From Branchipolynoe longqiensis (taxonomy: Eukaryota > Annelida > Polychaeta > Phyllodocida > Polynoidae), in the NCBI GenBank assembly GCA_030323885.1, contig CM059198.1, positions 7,524,086-7,588,085 on the forward strand: a stretch of 64,000 bases of DNA, read 5' to 3'. The notes under the pieces were generated by a model. The model was not told the origin of the DNA and searched no databases. It saw only the letters and a list, made by a program, of their open reading frames with translations. Shown piece by piece: positions 43,461-55,002 of the stretch. The stretch's first letter is position 1. The number at the start of each line of letters is the position of its first letter. A program made the position numbers and the translations under genes.

Positions 43461-43746
43461 TGTGCAATCTGGTAGTTCATACAGTGTACACCGTGGACCT
43501 TGCAGTAAACACAGCAGCACATTGAGAACACTGACACGTGTCGGGGGTAAGGGGAGGGGTCGGATAACGGTGCAATGGCTCACTCCCGTGGAGATGATGG
43601 AGCCTATTCTTATTTGCCACACACTGACAATCTTCTGCCCGGCTGACTGAGGCCCGATGGACCAGCTCCTGCTACCAATGCCGGCAATGTCTGCCTTCTC
43701 AAAGGCAAGACGCTAAGCTGACTTCCTTTTACTGTTCCCAAATTCC

Positions 43747-44285
43747 TTAAAGTGGCATGGTCCGATGGTCTTGAGTTTCTGGCATATTAGTTTTTTGGGT
43801 TTTTTGTATATTAGTTGTTTAAGCAGGGAAGATTTCAATCGTGGATGACTGTTCTTCCTCATTCCACTGTTCCTTGCCCGATCCTAATAATGTCGAGCGC
43901 CTGGCTAGGAAGTGACAAGTATCAATTTTTAAGTCATTGGTTTGACTTGACCAGGGTTCAAACCCACGATCTACCAGTATGGGATACAGACGCTCTCACT
44001 CAATCAGCCATCCCATCTCGTTACTAGTTATAGTATACCTTACTTTAGTTTGAAGTGATGTTTATTTTCAATTACTAACTTTTGAGTTATATGAAGTGCA
44101 AGCATAGAACATTAATTTCAGCAGGCATGCCAAAAGTCTAACAGCATAGGCTTCGGCAGGAGCATAATTATTCTATTAGAATTGCCCCTCCCCCTCCCCC
44201 TCCCCCGCATTCCATTCTCTGTAGCAATTGCTGCCTAGTAAGTGCATCAGTATCTAAGTTAGATACACAGAATCAAATGTAGATG
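43747..44285 (-). mobile_element. MITE family 1 with nested SINE
   Basis: TTAAAGTGGCATGGTCCGAT is the left TIR. The interior resumes after the SINE (CCTTACTTTAGTTTGAAGTG, GAAGTGCAAGCATAGAACA, GGCTTCGGCAGGAGCATAAT, GTTAGATACACAGAATCAAA). The right TIR is missing; SINE A tail words (GCTAGGACGTAAAACAACGA) begin at about 44290. A C-rich CCCCTCCCCCT run (44185-44207) replaces part of the 64-bp segment. Confidence 0.7.
43845..44022 (-). mobile_element. SINE family A, 5' half nested in MITE 1
   Basis: Minus strand: GGATGGCTGATTGAGTGAGA, GTGGGTTTGAACCCTGGTCA, TTGATACTTGTCACTTCC, ATCGGGCAAGGAACAG. 3' half absent. Confidence 0.75.
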
Positions 44286-44499
44286 ATGTAGCTAGGACGT
44301 AAAACAACGACCAACAAACAAACAAATTGCACCACTACCCAAACTAACACTCCCACCACAATCACCACAATCACCACAATCACAACAATCACAACAATCA
44401 CCATCACATTCTGTACAACATCAACAATGAAATCATGTAGAACTCACCACCGACACCTCACCTCAGTGAACACCGACAAACAACCACAACCATTAGGAC

Positions 44500-45440
44500 A
44501 ATCACCACCACCAACCCCAACACCTTCCCCTCCCCCACACTATCGCACCTCACCTCGTATCCTGCCCTATCAAGTGTGCCCAAAACAGCAGCACATCACC
44601 ATGGAATTGACGGACATTGATTTTTTTGCGGTTCTGCGTCTCAAGCAATCTGAGTCTAACCCTACCCCGGTCTCCAACCCCCATCGCACCCACCACCACC
44701 CCAACCAGTCCCCCCCCCCTTCCCGCTACCCCCCCCCCCCCTGCCCTCCGGCTCTCAGCCTGATGTCCTCCGCACCTCCTCGTCCCCTCTCCTACTTCTC
44801 CCTTCCCTCTCTGCCCCTACCTCCCCTCCTCTCCTCCTCCCCTCCGGCTCTCACCCTCCCCTCCCTTCCCCTACCTCCCATCCCCTCCCCTCCCATCTTT
44901 CATACCCTCCCCTACCCCGCCCCTGCGCCTTTCACCCTCCCCTCCCTTCCCCTACCTCCCATCCCCTCCCCCTCCCCTCTACCTCTCCCCCCTCCGGTTC
45001 TAACCCTCTCCCCCTTCCCCTACCACCCATCCCCCTCCCCTCCCCTCTCTCCCTACCCCCCTCCGGTTCTAACCCTCTACCCCCTTCCCCTACCTCCCAT
45101 CCATCCCCTCCCCTCCCCTCTCTCCTACCCTCCCCTCCCCCTCCCCTGCGCCTTCCCCTCCTTCCCTCCCTTCCCCTACCTCCCCTCTCCTCCCCACCGC
45201 CCATATGTTCTACCCTCCCCTCCCAGCGCCATCCCTTTCCCTCTTTCACCTCCCTTCCCCGTTTCCCCCCATCCCTTCCCCTCCCATCCCCTTCCCTTCC
45301 GCCACCTCTCGTCCTCTCCCCTCCCCTCCCTTCCTCCAAATCCCTGTCCCGTCCCCTCCCCACCTCACCCGCCATCCCTCCCCGCTCTCCTCCCCCTACC
45401 CCCGCCCCTCCTCCCCGCTCTCACCATACCGCCAACCACG
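44500..45440 (+). repeat. C/T-rich tract, about 0.9 kb
   Basis: CCCTCCCCTTCCCCTACCTC-type units with CTCCGGTTCTAACCCTC recurring at about 44990 and 45062. One strand is almost wholly pyrimidine. The 399-aa plus frame (44427-45626) is Pro/Ser/Leu repeats and the minus frame (44932-45375) is Gly/Arg/Glu repeats; both are artefacts. Confidence 0.9.
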
Positions 45441-45696
45441 AGGCTGGGGTATGGAGGGTCAGGAGCTCGATCAGATAAGCGTTATCTCGCTGTGCCAGGG
45501 TGGCGCCCCCCAGCGGTTGGTTACTGTGTATTATCCCAACGACGAGGTGTATGGCGCTGGTCTGGCGCCCAGCGCCCGTATGTGTACCGTAATCCCTCCA
45601 CTACTAGCGGGCGGACATATTTGTAGGAAAACAGCAACGAGGTGGCCTGGAGTGGTGCGCTTTGAGTCTCATATAAATAATAAGAAGAATAACCAG

Positions 45697-45805
45697 ACGG
45701 GATGGCAGCATGAGTTAGAGCGTCCGTCTCCCGTGTTGGTAGATTGTGGGGTCGTGGGCTCGAACCCTTTGTAGGGTTGGTGTTCGAGTCTGTGGATATG
45801 TAGGT
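45697..45805 (+). mobile_element. SINE family A, head only
   Basis: GGGATGGCAGCATGAGTTAG, CCGTCTCCCGTGTTGGTAGA, GGGGTCGTGGGCTCGAACCC; body absent. Confidence 0.7.
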
Positions 45806-46140
45806 AGGCTAAAGTGAAAAACAATACAGACTGAGAGAAAGAGAGAAAGTAAAGCAAAAGTGAGATTGTAAGGGAGAGTCCAATCCCCTCTGGTTTATTA
45901 TATATAGTACATGGATTCTTGGTATAGGATCATGCCATTGATTCAACCAATAGGGAAGCAGTATTCCCAGTTCCTCCAATAGGGACTCAACATTTCTGGT
46001 TACCATGACCAGCAGTGGTCTGCCCACCACCAGAGCTGGTTGACCTGTGGCCACCACCAACCTTGACCCCTGTGTGCATTGACCCCTACCTCAGCAGAGA
46101 GCCAGGCCCTGAGTGCACTCACACCCAGACCTGCCAATCA
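45800..46140 (-). repeat. Dispersed repeat Y, partial
   Basis: Shares AATACAGAC...GAGAAAGAGAGAAAGTAA, CAATAGGGAAGCAGTATTCC, GTCTGCCCACCACCAG and TTGACCCCTACCTCAGCAG with 34098-34440 in the same orientation. Confidence 0.55.
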
Positions 46141-47175
46141 TCCCTAATTCTATAATTACCTGCCCTCAAGCATGGGCCAAGCCATATTAGATATACACAG
46201 CATACATATATACACACACTCTTGGCCGGCCACACAGAATAATAATAATAGAGGATTTTCATTTCCCCCCTCTGCCGATTATCATAGGGCAAGGAGCAGT
46301 GGAATGATGAAGACCAATATTCCGCGATTGAAATTTCCCCTGCTTAAACAACTAATGTACAACAACAAATAATAATAACAATAATAATGAAATATGTATT
46401 CCCACTTGATATTATTTGTTTGTTGTTGAGGTTTTACAACATCTAGGGTAATATCCGGATCTTGATAATTTTACTTTACTAAATGTATTTTATTCAGTGA
46501 ATAATTTCTTTTGTCAGCTCCAGAACACTGGTCTTCCGGCCATTCATTACAATTTGTTTGTGCATAAATGACAATATCAGTTGCAATAATAATAATTTTC
46601 GATAATATAAGCATAATATAAATTGACTATTCCTTGTAATATTAACTGCATACAATTCCAGTATTATGCACTTGTTGAGCATGCATCAATAAATGTACAA
46701 GATTATTCTAGAATTGTCTTTAAACACTTCTTTCTTCCTTTGCTTTGTCTCTTCTTTTTTCAAAAAGATATAAACTATCTCCAATACACATGTATATATT
46801 ATATTGTCAATATGCAAATCAGTGGACTCAATCACCAATACCAAATGCGAGAGACTTGCCCATTTTTGTAATCCCATCACAAGTGTTCCGTATTGTGTGG
46901 CCCACTGATGGGATCGGAAGTCTGAGATTGCACTGGGGCTTACATAAGACAGGCGTTATGTCAATTTAAAGGAAATGATAGGTAATAGCTACAAGCTGAT
47001 ATTTATATCAGTAATGTTTCCCATGAAAAAGGAGAAAGCAGAAGAACAATACTTGTGAGGTCCTTTCCCCAGGTAAATATATATGTATATATGTGTGTGC
47101 AATATAATTGTATTATATCAGTATAAATAGACGGAGCTGTTCCTTTACATATTCATCCCTTGCTACTTATTTTAT
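46141..47175. other. Unassigned AT-rich stretch
   Basis: Contains a SINE A tail fragment (46425-46462, minus) and words shared with the 8600 repeat (46470-46580). Short overlapping frames of 60-82 aa have no recognised domain. Confidence 0.35.
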
Positions 47176-47179
47176 TATT

Positions 47180-47236
47180 TACCGGGCGCAGGTGACCGAA
47201 TCGGTAGAGCGCAGGCCTCCAGTGCGGGGGACTTGG
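47180..47236 (+). mobile_element. SINE family A, head only
   Basis: ACCGGGCGCAGGTGACCGAA followed by TCGGTAGAGCGCAGGCC; ends in GGGGGACTTGG. Confidence 0.65.
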
Positions 47237-48307
47237 TCTGGATATTTGCATAATGCGTTAATTATATGACGCATAATATTACATGATGTATAGCTTATTG
47301 ACTGGGATATTCTACTTAAATATCAGATATATTTGATATAAAGCAATCCAGCGCTGTGCATCACCTCTATATATGTTATTACTTATATGATATGATATAC
47401 CCCAGCTAGCTGTCGGGCTGTATGGGTGTGGTATCGGAACAGGGAGAGATAGCCCAAAGTAACCGAGGGAGCCTACATACACAAATCAACGAAGGTGATA
47501 TGGTGTTGGAGCAGTCTCTAGTCGACTTACTGCAGGCCCTACCACTCACAAGTGAGACCAAGCATCCTTATCGATAACCATAACGCTATTCTCCCTCCGA
47601 AGTGTGTACTCCTGTCGGTTAGTTTCGGAGAACTTAATGTCATAAAATGTCACTATCTCTGAACAGACACGGTACATTGAAAAGCAATTCTCTTCACATT
47701 AGTATATAATTTAAAAAGGCGGAGGTGGAATGGCTTAAATCGGTCTTTATTGAACATAGAACATTGGTATCATTCACAGGTTATTTCAGGTCACTTGCTC
47801 ATTTCAGGATCTCTCACCCCCAGAGTCAATTCTTGCAGTGTCCTTTTTGTTGATGGGCCGGGCTCGAACCATCAACCCTACCCCTTGTTCCTTATTTTTA
47901 GGTGTGGGTGGGTGGGCGAAGAAAGTGTGGAGGCAGTCCTTGTAGATCGGGAGCAGCGGTGGAAGTGAGACTGTGGACGGGGGGGTTTGAGTTTGAATCT
48001 TAGTCACATGACCGGGAAAGGTGCAGCCGGATCTCCAGGGCTGGCATGGTGGTTTGGGTTGTTTCTACAAGGTGGCTCCACCGTAGCATGCGCTGCGCAG
48101 CTTTTTAGTTCACAAGGTGGTGGTAGGTGGTGCTAATGGTGCTCAAGTTAGCCGGCCAATGAGGTACCGACGCCTCCGCCCGTAAATTACCCATGTTACA
48201 AATAACATGCACAATGTATATCTATATATATATATATATATATGTCTGCAATATGAATATGTATTGCAATATTTGAACATAAACATTGAAAGAGTATATT
48301 AATATAT
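47237..48307. other. Unassigned stretch with one short dispersed repeat
   Basis: 47845-47930 is shared with 10299-10400 inverted. A TA run lies at 48220-48243 and an AATTACCCATGTT hairpin motif at 48184-48216. No gene seen. Confidence 0.35.
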
Positions 48308-48770
48308 GAAGAATTCGGGTGCAAATCGACGTAAATGCCAATCTACAAACCTACTTAAAATATTACAAATTTACCTGAAGCCAATTTTAATTCTCACTAA
48401 TTCCACATTGGTTGTGAAGGCCCAGTCACATACACGTTAGTTGATGTAGTTGAATGCAGTGGAGGCTAACGTAGTTGAATGTACCGCCATCCATACTTCT
48501 CCGGTACGTTCAAATACGTTCAACTACGTTCAATTACGTTCAACTACGTTCAACTACGTTCAACTATGTTCAACTATGTTCAACTACGTTAGCATCCACT
48601 ACGTTCAACTACGTCCACTAACGTTTATGTGACCGGGCCTTAAAGAAATGGTTATGGAACAATCTACCACAAAATAGGAATGTACAAAAATGAACCTTTT
48701 GAAGGTCTGACAGCAATGTTTAAGTCAATTTGTGGATTGGCGTTTACGGGGATTTGCACCTGAACTCTTC
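48308..48770. mobile_element. MITE family 3, copy 4, carrying a nested MITE
   Basis: GAAGAATTCGGGTGCAAATC and GATTTGCACCTGAACTCTTC are the outer TIRs. The interior is interrupted by the 227-bp element below; on either side ATTCCACATTGGTTG and AATGGTTATGGAACAAT correspond to the continuous sequence in copy 1 (9165-9215). Confidence 0.8.
48417..48643. mobile_element. Palindromic MITE with ACGTTCAACTA repeats
   Basis: AAGGCCCAGTCACATACACG and TTATGTGACCGGGCCTT are inverted repeats whose tips resemble family 2. Inside are inverted CTAACGTAGTTGAATG / CATCCACTACGTTCAACTAC blocks and about nine tandem ACGTTCAACT(A) units (48509-48590). Confidence 0.8.
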
Positions 48771-49945
48771 TTACCTATGTAATATATGTTTAGTGCAATA
48801 TGTGAATGTAACCAGTGAAGAGTCATTCTCTTTAAATCAGTATATATAATATGTAAATTCTGCTACAGATACACAAGCATGATATGGTTGACAATATATT
48901 TTAGAATGTAGATTGTCTGGTTGGGAAATACCCTGCCCATACATTTACATCAATCAGAAAATGAATAATCTAAGAAAGAAATTTGTGTTCACCAGCAATG
49001 CAGTGGGAGCCAGAATGACTGTTATGTTGTGGCTAGAGGGGTTCGACCCTATATGCCCAAAGATCTGAGGTCACCAGCAGTGGAGGGGTCACTCCGCCCC
49101 TCACATGACACTGACCATGCCACCCGCATGCCTAAGCACGGGTAGGACCTGAGTGGCTACCCAGACACTCTACATATGAATCACTCTCCTGAAAACTGAT
49201 CAGCATGGGATGGGATTTTAAAACATCAATGCAAAAAACGTCCTCCTTATTTTTTTCCTTATACTTTTGATATTCATGTTCAGATTTGATGTAAGAAATA
49301 AGGGAAATAAAATCAACTGTGTGCAGTGTTTTTGTACAAAAAACACCCATTTTACAGTGAGCCATTTGTAACATGACATATGGGACATGGTTGAATCCTT
49401 ACTAACATCTTGTATTGCATTGATATATTAAACAAAACAGTATTTATTAACATGTATGCATGCTTAAATTTAAAAAAAAAAGATTTAATGTCTTCAGATA
49501 TAACATTACAAATTGTTGTCACAGATGTAACCAGTGCTGTCTGGATGCCACGCAAATATTGTACACTAATTATTGAGTGAATAAAGCATGGCTGGGAATT
49601 ACCTTTTTTAAATCAATATAATCACTACATAATTCTGTATATTATGCCATGATTATTATGCTTCTAAGTATGAAATTATCTAATTCTGCTTGGAATTTTA
49701 TTAAGCAGTGTGGTGTCCTAAACATGTGTTACATCTGAGCAACACATGTTATACTGCCATAAGACATAGCTTAATCATGGACTATACCTTTATTTTTAAT
49801 CTTATTAATTTATATTTTTACATAGATGTAAAGGGGAGATTTCCAGCTTTCATTTGCAACCAAAAAATATTAAAAATTAAAATATTAGATTTTAACTCTC
49901 CATGTGACACTTCTGGCCAGTTATGTTGTAATATAATAGTGTGGT
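48771..49945. other. Unassigned AT-rich stretch
   Basis: No gene or repeat end recognised. Confidence 0.35.
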
Positions 49946-49949
49946 GTTC

Positions 49950-50350
49950 TCTATTGGGGAGTGGTTAGAGTGACTGACTTTTTTCTAGGTCGGATGCCTG
50001 ATCGGAGGGTCAGTGGTTCGAGTCCCTGTGCCCCCCCCCCCACCTGTGCCAATTTGGATTTCCACCGTTGTGTATAACTTACAGCATCATCAAAGGCTGG
50101 TTGCTCTCATACCATTTCTATGTGGTGTGGGAGGTTAAAAATCCCTTGAGTCAGTAAAAGTGTAGGCCCGGGCTTTCCATCGGCAAACTGGCCACAGCAG
50201 GAGCGTCCATATCACAGCCCCTGGGAATCAGCTATCTGATTGCAAATCCTACTACCACCATCCACCACTGAGAGAACGTCCCACGAATAAAGATCATACC
50301 TCTGCTCGAAAATCCCTTGGGATACCTGGTGGAAGGACACGATGAAGAAG
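49950..50350 (+). mobile_element. SINE family D, longest copy
   Basis: Head GGTGTTCTCTATTGGGGAGT + GGTTAGAGTGACTGAC, B box CAGTGGTTCGAGTCCC, body TGCCAATTTGGATTTCCACC, AAAAATCCCTTGAGTCAG, AAAGTGTAGGCCCGGGCTTT. A further 150 bp continue to ATCCCTTGGGATACCTGGTG and a GATGAAGAAGAATAT end. Confidence 0.8.
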
Positions 50351-50546
50351 AATATAATAGTGTGACAGGCCGTGGACTGCCGCCGAGAACTTGACTCTCA
50401 TGCAGTAGACCCTGTGAAGAAGGAGAAACAATGACACGCTTCCAGACGTTTATTTAGTCCTGACCACCCAAGTCCCACATCACCTCTAATGGGGGGGTTT
50501 CAGGGGATACGCTAGCTGCTGACAGTAGATGGCAGCCCAGTAGCGG

Positions 50547-51132
50547 TGTAGCAGGAAATCACAAACCATATAAATTGCAAACCCCCGCTTGTGATTTCCT
50601 AGAATATTGCAAACCCCCTGCCATATATGGGCATGGGGGGTTTGCAATTTCCTAGGAAATAACATATCCCCCCTGGACATCGCAAACCCCCCCATGTTTG
50701 GCAGTCTTTATCCTAATGAAAAGATCTTTGTGATAGTCCAATTTGTAAGTCCAAGCGCACATGCGCTTCGATGAAAACGGACTTTATTCACAGATGTCAC
50801 CACTGTAGCCATTATAAAGGCCAGATAAAGAGGTGCAGCAATATCCTGGTAGTATCACTCAGTTTCAGGATCGGCAATGTAAACAATGTCATTAGCAAAA
50901 TGGGCTTTTTACTTCCAACTTCACTCACTGCATACAGTAAATAGAACCATTTTAATATTCCAAATTCTTATTTATCCATTATTTAAACCATTATTTACTA
51001 GTGTATTAGTTGAATATTACAAAATGCTACAAAGCGTGGGGGGTTTGCGATTTCCAGGGGGGTTTGTGATTTCCTAGGAAATTGCAAAGCATGTGGTGTG
51101 CGATCTCCTTGTGTTTGTGATTTCCTGCTACA
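50547..51132. mobile_element. MITE with TGTAGCAGGAAATCACAAAC termini
   Basis: A perfect 20-bp inverted terminal repeat: TGTAGCAGGAAATCACAAAC left, GTTTGTGATTTCCTGCTACA right. Subterminal TTGCAAACCCCC and GGGGGGTTTGCGATTTC blocks repeat near both ends around a self-complementary ATTTCCTAGGAAAT. The middle (50700-50990) is unrelated AT-rich sequence without a transposase. Confidence 0.85.
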
Positions 51133-51329
51133 GTGGCACTGTCCAGGCAGCTAGCATGCCACTACCTGACGCAATGTAAAACGAAAATATTTCTAACAGA
51201 CTGAGATTTGTATACTGCTTGCCTAACTCGAACTGAACAAACCCTACTTTAAATTTACTATAACTTTACCTAATGAATACAGAAGATAGCTTTTGCTTCC
51301 TTTCTAGATATCATGTAAATACACAAATT

Positions 51330-51580
51330 GATCTGACTAATATTGATCTAGTTATATGACACTACTGTTACCATATTGCTATGGAACTTTTGGATTACAG
51401 AATTTCAATGTGCTATATGCTGAACATTGAGTATTCAACGTTTATTGTATACCTCACTCTATATAAGTTTTGTGTAAATAACCCTGAATTGAAAAATGGC
51501 TGGAAGACCAATTCATTGGCACTGACAAAGACTTACTCAGCAAAATAAACATATTTACCAAAAAAAGAAGAAAGAAAAAC
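51330..51580 (+). repeat. Dispersed repeat, inverted copy of 8600-8960
   Basis: GATCTGACTAATATTGATCT, ACCATATTGCTATGGAAC, AAATAACCCTGAATTGAAAA, CAAAATAAACATATTTACC. Confidence 0.65.
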
Positions 51581-51699
51581 AGTCACCTTGTGGGCAGACT
51601 ACGCTGATAGTTCTGCGGTGAGATGTGATGGGGGACGTGGAGGTTCACACATCAACTGGGAGTTGATTAGCGTGAGCAATGAGGTCAGCTCCTCACCAA

Positions 51700-51937
51700 A
51701 GAATGCGCTGACCGAATCTGCAAGAACACAGGCTTCCCGTGCAGAAGGTCGGAAGTTGGAAAAGCTGCCGCCGTCAAACCAATGACTTACCAAATTGATA
51801 CTTGTCGCTACCTAGCCTGGTGCTTGGCATTGTAAGGTTTAGGGCAAGGAATGGTCAGCTTAGTATATCAGGATAATGTGACTGAGTGGGAAATGAGGTC
51901 ATGATGCCGGGACGTAGAACTCCAGCAACCAACCGAC
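51700..51937 (+). mobile_element. SINE family A with internal deletion
   Basis: CTGACCGAATCTGCAAGAAC, AAATTGATACTTGTCGCTAC, TTAGGGCAAGGAATGG, then directly from GAGGTCATGATGCC to GGGACGTAGAACTCCAGCAA, skipping about 100 bp of the body. Confidence 0.75.
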
Positions 51938-52227
51938 TAGTTTATTCATGCGCCTGAGCAATTGTCGTCCAACTGTACAGTAAAATGTCTTGATATATAA
52001 ATGGAACTATCAATGGTAATGGTACACATCTTCCTATGCCTGTTTCATAATAACATTATTAAACATGTCATAAATGAAGCTATCAGCTGTTGATAATACA
52101 AATATTTTACTAACTAAATATTTTACCAGCAGTGAATGTGTGTTGCGCGGCAGTGTATGGTTCCGGAAGTTGCTTTACATTTGTTCCCTTCTTTCTTACA
52201 TTATATTCTCGGAGGGGGTGGGTGATA

Positions 52228-52396
52228 ACAATGGAAAATATTGCGCCTAGAGCGGGAATAGAACCCACGTCTCCTTGCATTCCGGGCCAGTGTACTAACC
52301 GTTATACCACGGAGGCTCCCTGATATCACCATACTACCCACGCCTACTTGTCTATGTTGTTCCTTGCCTGAGAGGTCAGTGCAGACCACTACAATA
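52228..52396 (-). mobile_element. tRNA-like repeat family C, single copy
   Basis: Minus strand: GTAGTGGTCTGCACTGACCT, GTATAACGGTTAGTACACTG, AATGCAAGGAGACGTGGGTT, CGCTCTAGGCGCAATATT. Confidence 0.8.
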
Positions 52397-52727
52397 TGCA
52401 TATTTTAATATATATATATGTATATATAGAGTAAATAAGCAAATCAGTGGGTATAATTCATAACGCTGGCAAAAGGGAGATTTTTACGGCAGTCATTCGA
52501 AGGATGTATATTTATGATCCTGTAAAGTAGTTTTGTTATTATACATTATACAGCTTTAAGAGTTAAAGTCAATTACTCACACAAATAACACAGTGACTTT
52601 TTTGTATAATGAATATATAGTTAGCATACCTAATACATCTCGATCTGACGTTGGAAAAGCCAAATTACTTGTATGTACTACTAACGTCAACTATAAAAAG
52701 ACACTGGTTCATTGTATTTAGAACCAG

Positions 52728-53062
52728 ACAGGATGGCCGAATGAGTTAGAGCGTCCGTCTCCCATGCTGGTAGATCGTGGGGTCGTGGGTTCGAGTCCCG
52801 GTCGAGTCAAACCAATGACTTTAAAATTGATACTTTTCGCTTCCTAGCCAGGCGCTCGGCATTATTAGGATAGGGCAATGACTGGTGTGCTCAGTGTCAG
52901 GATAATGTGACTGAGTGGGATACCAGCTCATGGTGCCGGCAGCCTGGTTTCTCAGTGGGACAGCACTATAAAGTCGCCATGAGTGTGCACTGTCACAAAT
53001 CGGTACCCGTCCTGATATGACCTTAGATGTTGCTAGGACGTAAGACAACAACAAACAAAATT
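52728..53062 (+). mobile_element. SINE family A, best-preserved copy
   Basis: CAGGATGGCCGAATGAGTTA, GATCGTGGGGTCGTGGGTTC, GAGTCCCGGTCGAGTCAAAC, TTGATACTTTTCGCTTCCTA, AGGATAGGGCAATGACTGG, GTGGGACAGCACTATAAAGT, GGTACCCGTCCTGATATGAC, CTTAGATGTTGCTAGGACGT then AAGACAACAACAAAC. Head to tail complete. Confidence 0.9.
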
Positions 53063-53660
53063 GTATTTAGTCCAGAATATTTAAACATTAATTATGCTTT
53101 ATTAATTAATTCAATTTACACATTAATTCAGCGGGTTCGAATCCTGATACAGAGCAAATCCAGACATTCAGCCATACCAGGTGAATATAGGAAAGGAGTG
53201 TAGGGAGTGTGGGTGGTAAAAGTTATTTCATATAAATGATAATATGCAGCTGAGTCGATAGTCTGCTTAGCATCAGGCTCCGTTAGTGAATGGCTGGGAG
53301 TTCAGATTCGGATCACAACGTTAGCTTCGGTTCACCATAGAAATGCATGAATGCCTGGATACCTTGGTATGCATAAATGCTGTATATGCATCCGGCGGGT
53401 ACTCTCTCTAGGCAACACTAAAATGGTTTCCAACGAAATGAATTACCCATGTTTACCAGCAACATGTACAATCACAAGAGATACACAGGTATATAGTAAA
53501 TAGGTACACCAATTTGCCTGTGAATATAATAATAATAATATATTTATTTCCACATGATCAATGTACACACAAGTTGATATTTATATCAGTAGTTTGTTCA
53601 CATGAAAAAGGAGAAAGCAGAAGTACAATATTTATGAAAGTACTCGTATATAGAATGGTA

Positions 53661-53937
53661 ATGCCTAGTACACACCTCCCGTATAGGATTCGCGCACTAA
53701 AACTCGCGACTCGACCCGACCCGCTTAAAACTGAAAACGGGCCGATTCGTTTTTCGAATCGCGAATCGCAATCGTAAACGGCCGCTTTTAGCACTAAAAA
53801 CTGAGTTTTATGCGCGAATCGCAATCGCTAGGTGTGCGCGGGGAGCGCACACCAAGCGATTTTTGTGGGCGAAACGGGCAGTTTTTGATCGTATACGGGA
53901 GGTGTGCGCAGACAAACGGTAGGTGTGTACCGGGCAT
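53661..53937. mobile_element. Palindromic CG-rich MITE with ATGCC termini
   Basis: ATGCCTAGTACACACCTCCC at left; the right end reads ATGCCCGGTACACACCTACC on the minus strand. A second inner repeat (CGTATA...TATACGGGAGGTGTGCG) and GAATCGCGAATCGCAATCG words are present. 277 bp, non-coding. Confidence 0.8.
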
Positions 53938-53964
53938 AAGGTGTGCTGGCTACAGAGGATATAG

Positions 53965-54314
53965 TTAAAGCTGCACAGTCCGATGGTTTTGAGTTTCTGT
54001 CATTTTTCTGAGATAAATATATTAAATTGATTGTCATGATCTACCTTACTTGATCTTGAAGTAACTTTTATTTTCAGTGCCTAATTTTTTAGATATTTGA
54101 AGTGTAAACATGTCAAATTAGGTTGGGCAAGCATGCTAACACTCTGACACCATCAGTTTCTGCAGTAACAGGTTCTAGTAAATTTGCTAAGTATTCCCTT
54201 CAATGTGGCGACAAATGCTTAATAAGTGCATCAGCATCTAAGTTAAAGATGTAAAATCAAATCTGGATAATTGGCTTTGAAAATTGTGTGCTTTATCAGA
54301 CTATGCAGCTTTAA
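53965..54314 (-). mobile_element. MITE family 1, intact 350-bp copy
   Basis: TTAAAGCTGCACAGTCCGAT and CAGACTATGCAGCTTTAA with TTAA at each border; interior AGTTTCTGTCATTTTTCTGA, TTTCTGCAGTAACAGGTTC, AATGCTTAATAAGTGCATCA. Confidence 0.9.
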
Positions 54315-54383
54315 GTAAATCAAAACAATGGATGTCTGTACATTGTTAGTGTGAGGGATATATTACTACTTGAATACAAATGA

Positions 54384-54705
54384 CTCTAATAGACTCATTC
54401 AGAGATGAAGAAGAAGTTTGTTTTATTAAACATCTAGAGCACATTCATTTTTATCATCTTTTTTGGGAGGAAACCCGCTGCCACCACATAGGCTACTCTT
54501 TTCCGATAAGCAGCAAGGGGTCGTTTATATGCACTTTCCAACAGACAGGACAGCACACACAACAGCCTTTGATGAACCAGTTTTGAACAATTGGTTGGAA
54601 TGGAAAATAGCCCAAACTGCAAATGTGTCCACTGAGCAGGATTGATCGGATGACCCACACCTTCACAGGTGGACACACTACCGCCTGAGTTATGTCCCGC
54701 TCCTC
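54384..54705 (-). mobile_element. SINE family B (Nin-type), full length
   Basis: Minus strand: GGAGCGGGACATAACTCAGG, GGTCATCCGATCAATCC, GGGCTATTTTCCATTCCAAC, TCATCAAAGGCTGTTGTGTG, GCTGTCCTGTCTGTTGGA, TGCATATAAACGACCCC, AATGTGCTCTAGATG and an AAACAAAC tail. More complete in the central domain than the 21072 copy. Confidence 0.85.
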
Positions 54706-55002
54706 ATTTAGAGAAACAGATACAACTAAAAAGGGGAGCCTCTTTGTAACCAAAATGACCCCGTGCGCTGTGAGCAGGAAGCCCCGCGGCTGTAGCCTGT
54801 GAGCCCGGTGACCCCACTGACCCTGGCCCTGTTTGATTCATACAGATCGCCCAGGTGGGACCGATCGCAGATCGCTGCGCTGGCCGCAGATAGATGCACC
54901 CGGGTTATTCATGTCTGACTGGCTGGGCGACCTAACCACGCACATGTGCATTGGGCTCTGATCTGACAGACAATGTGATATGATTTCATTTGTTTTGTCA
55001 GT

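Noticed and set aside
41920..43467. 515-aa Thr/Pro/His-rich frame on the minus strand
   Set aside because: Complement of a G/T-rich minisatellite; mucin-like look is compositional.
44427..45626. 399-aa proline-rich frame and minus-strand Gly/Arg/Glu frame
   Set aside because: Produced by the C/T-rich tract; ends in unrelated sequence; no splice or domain evidence.
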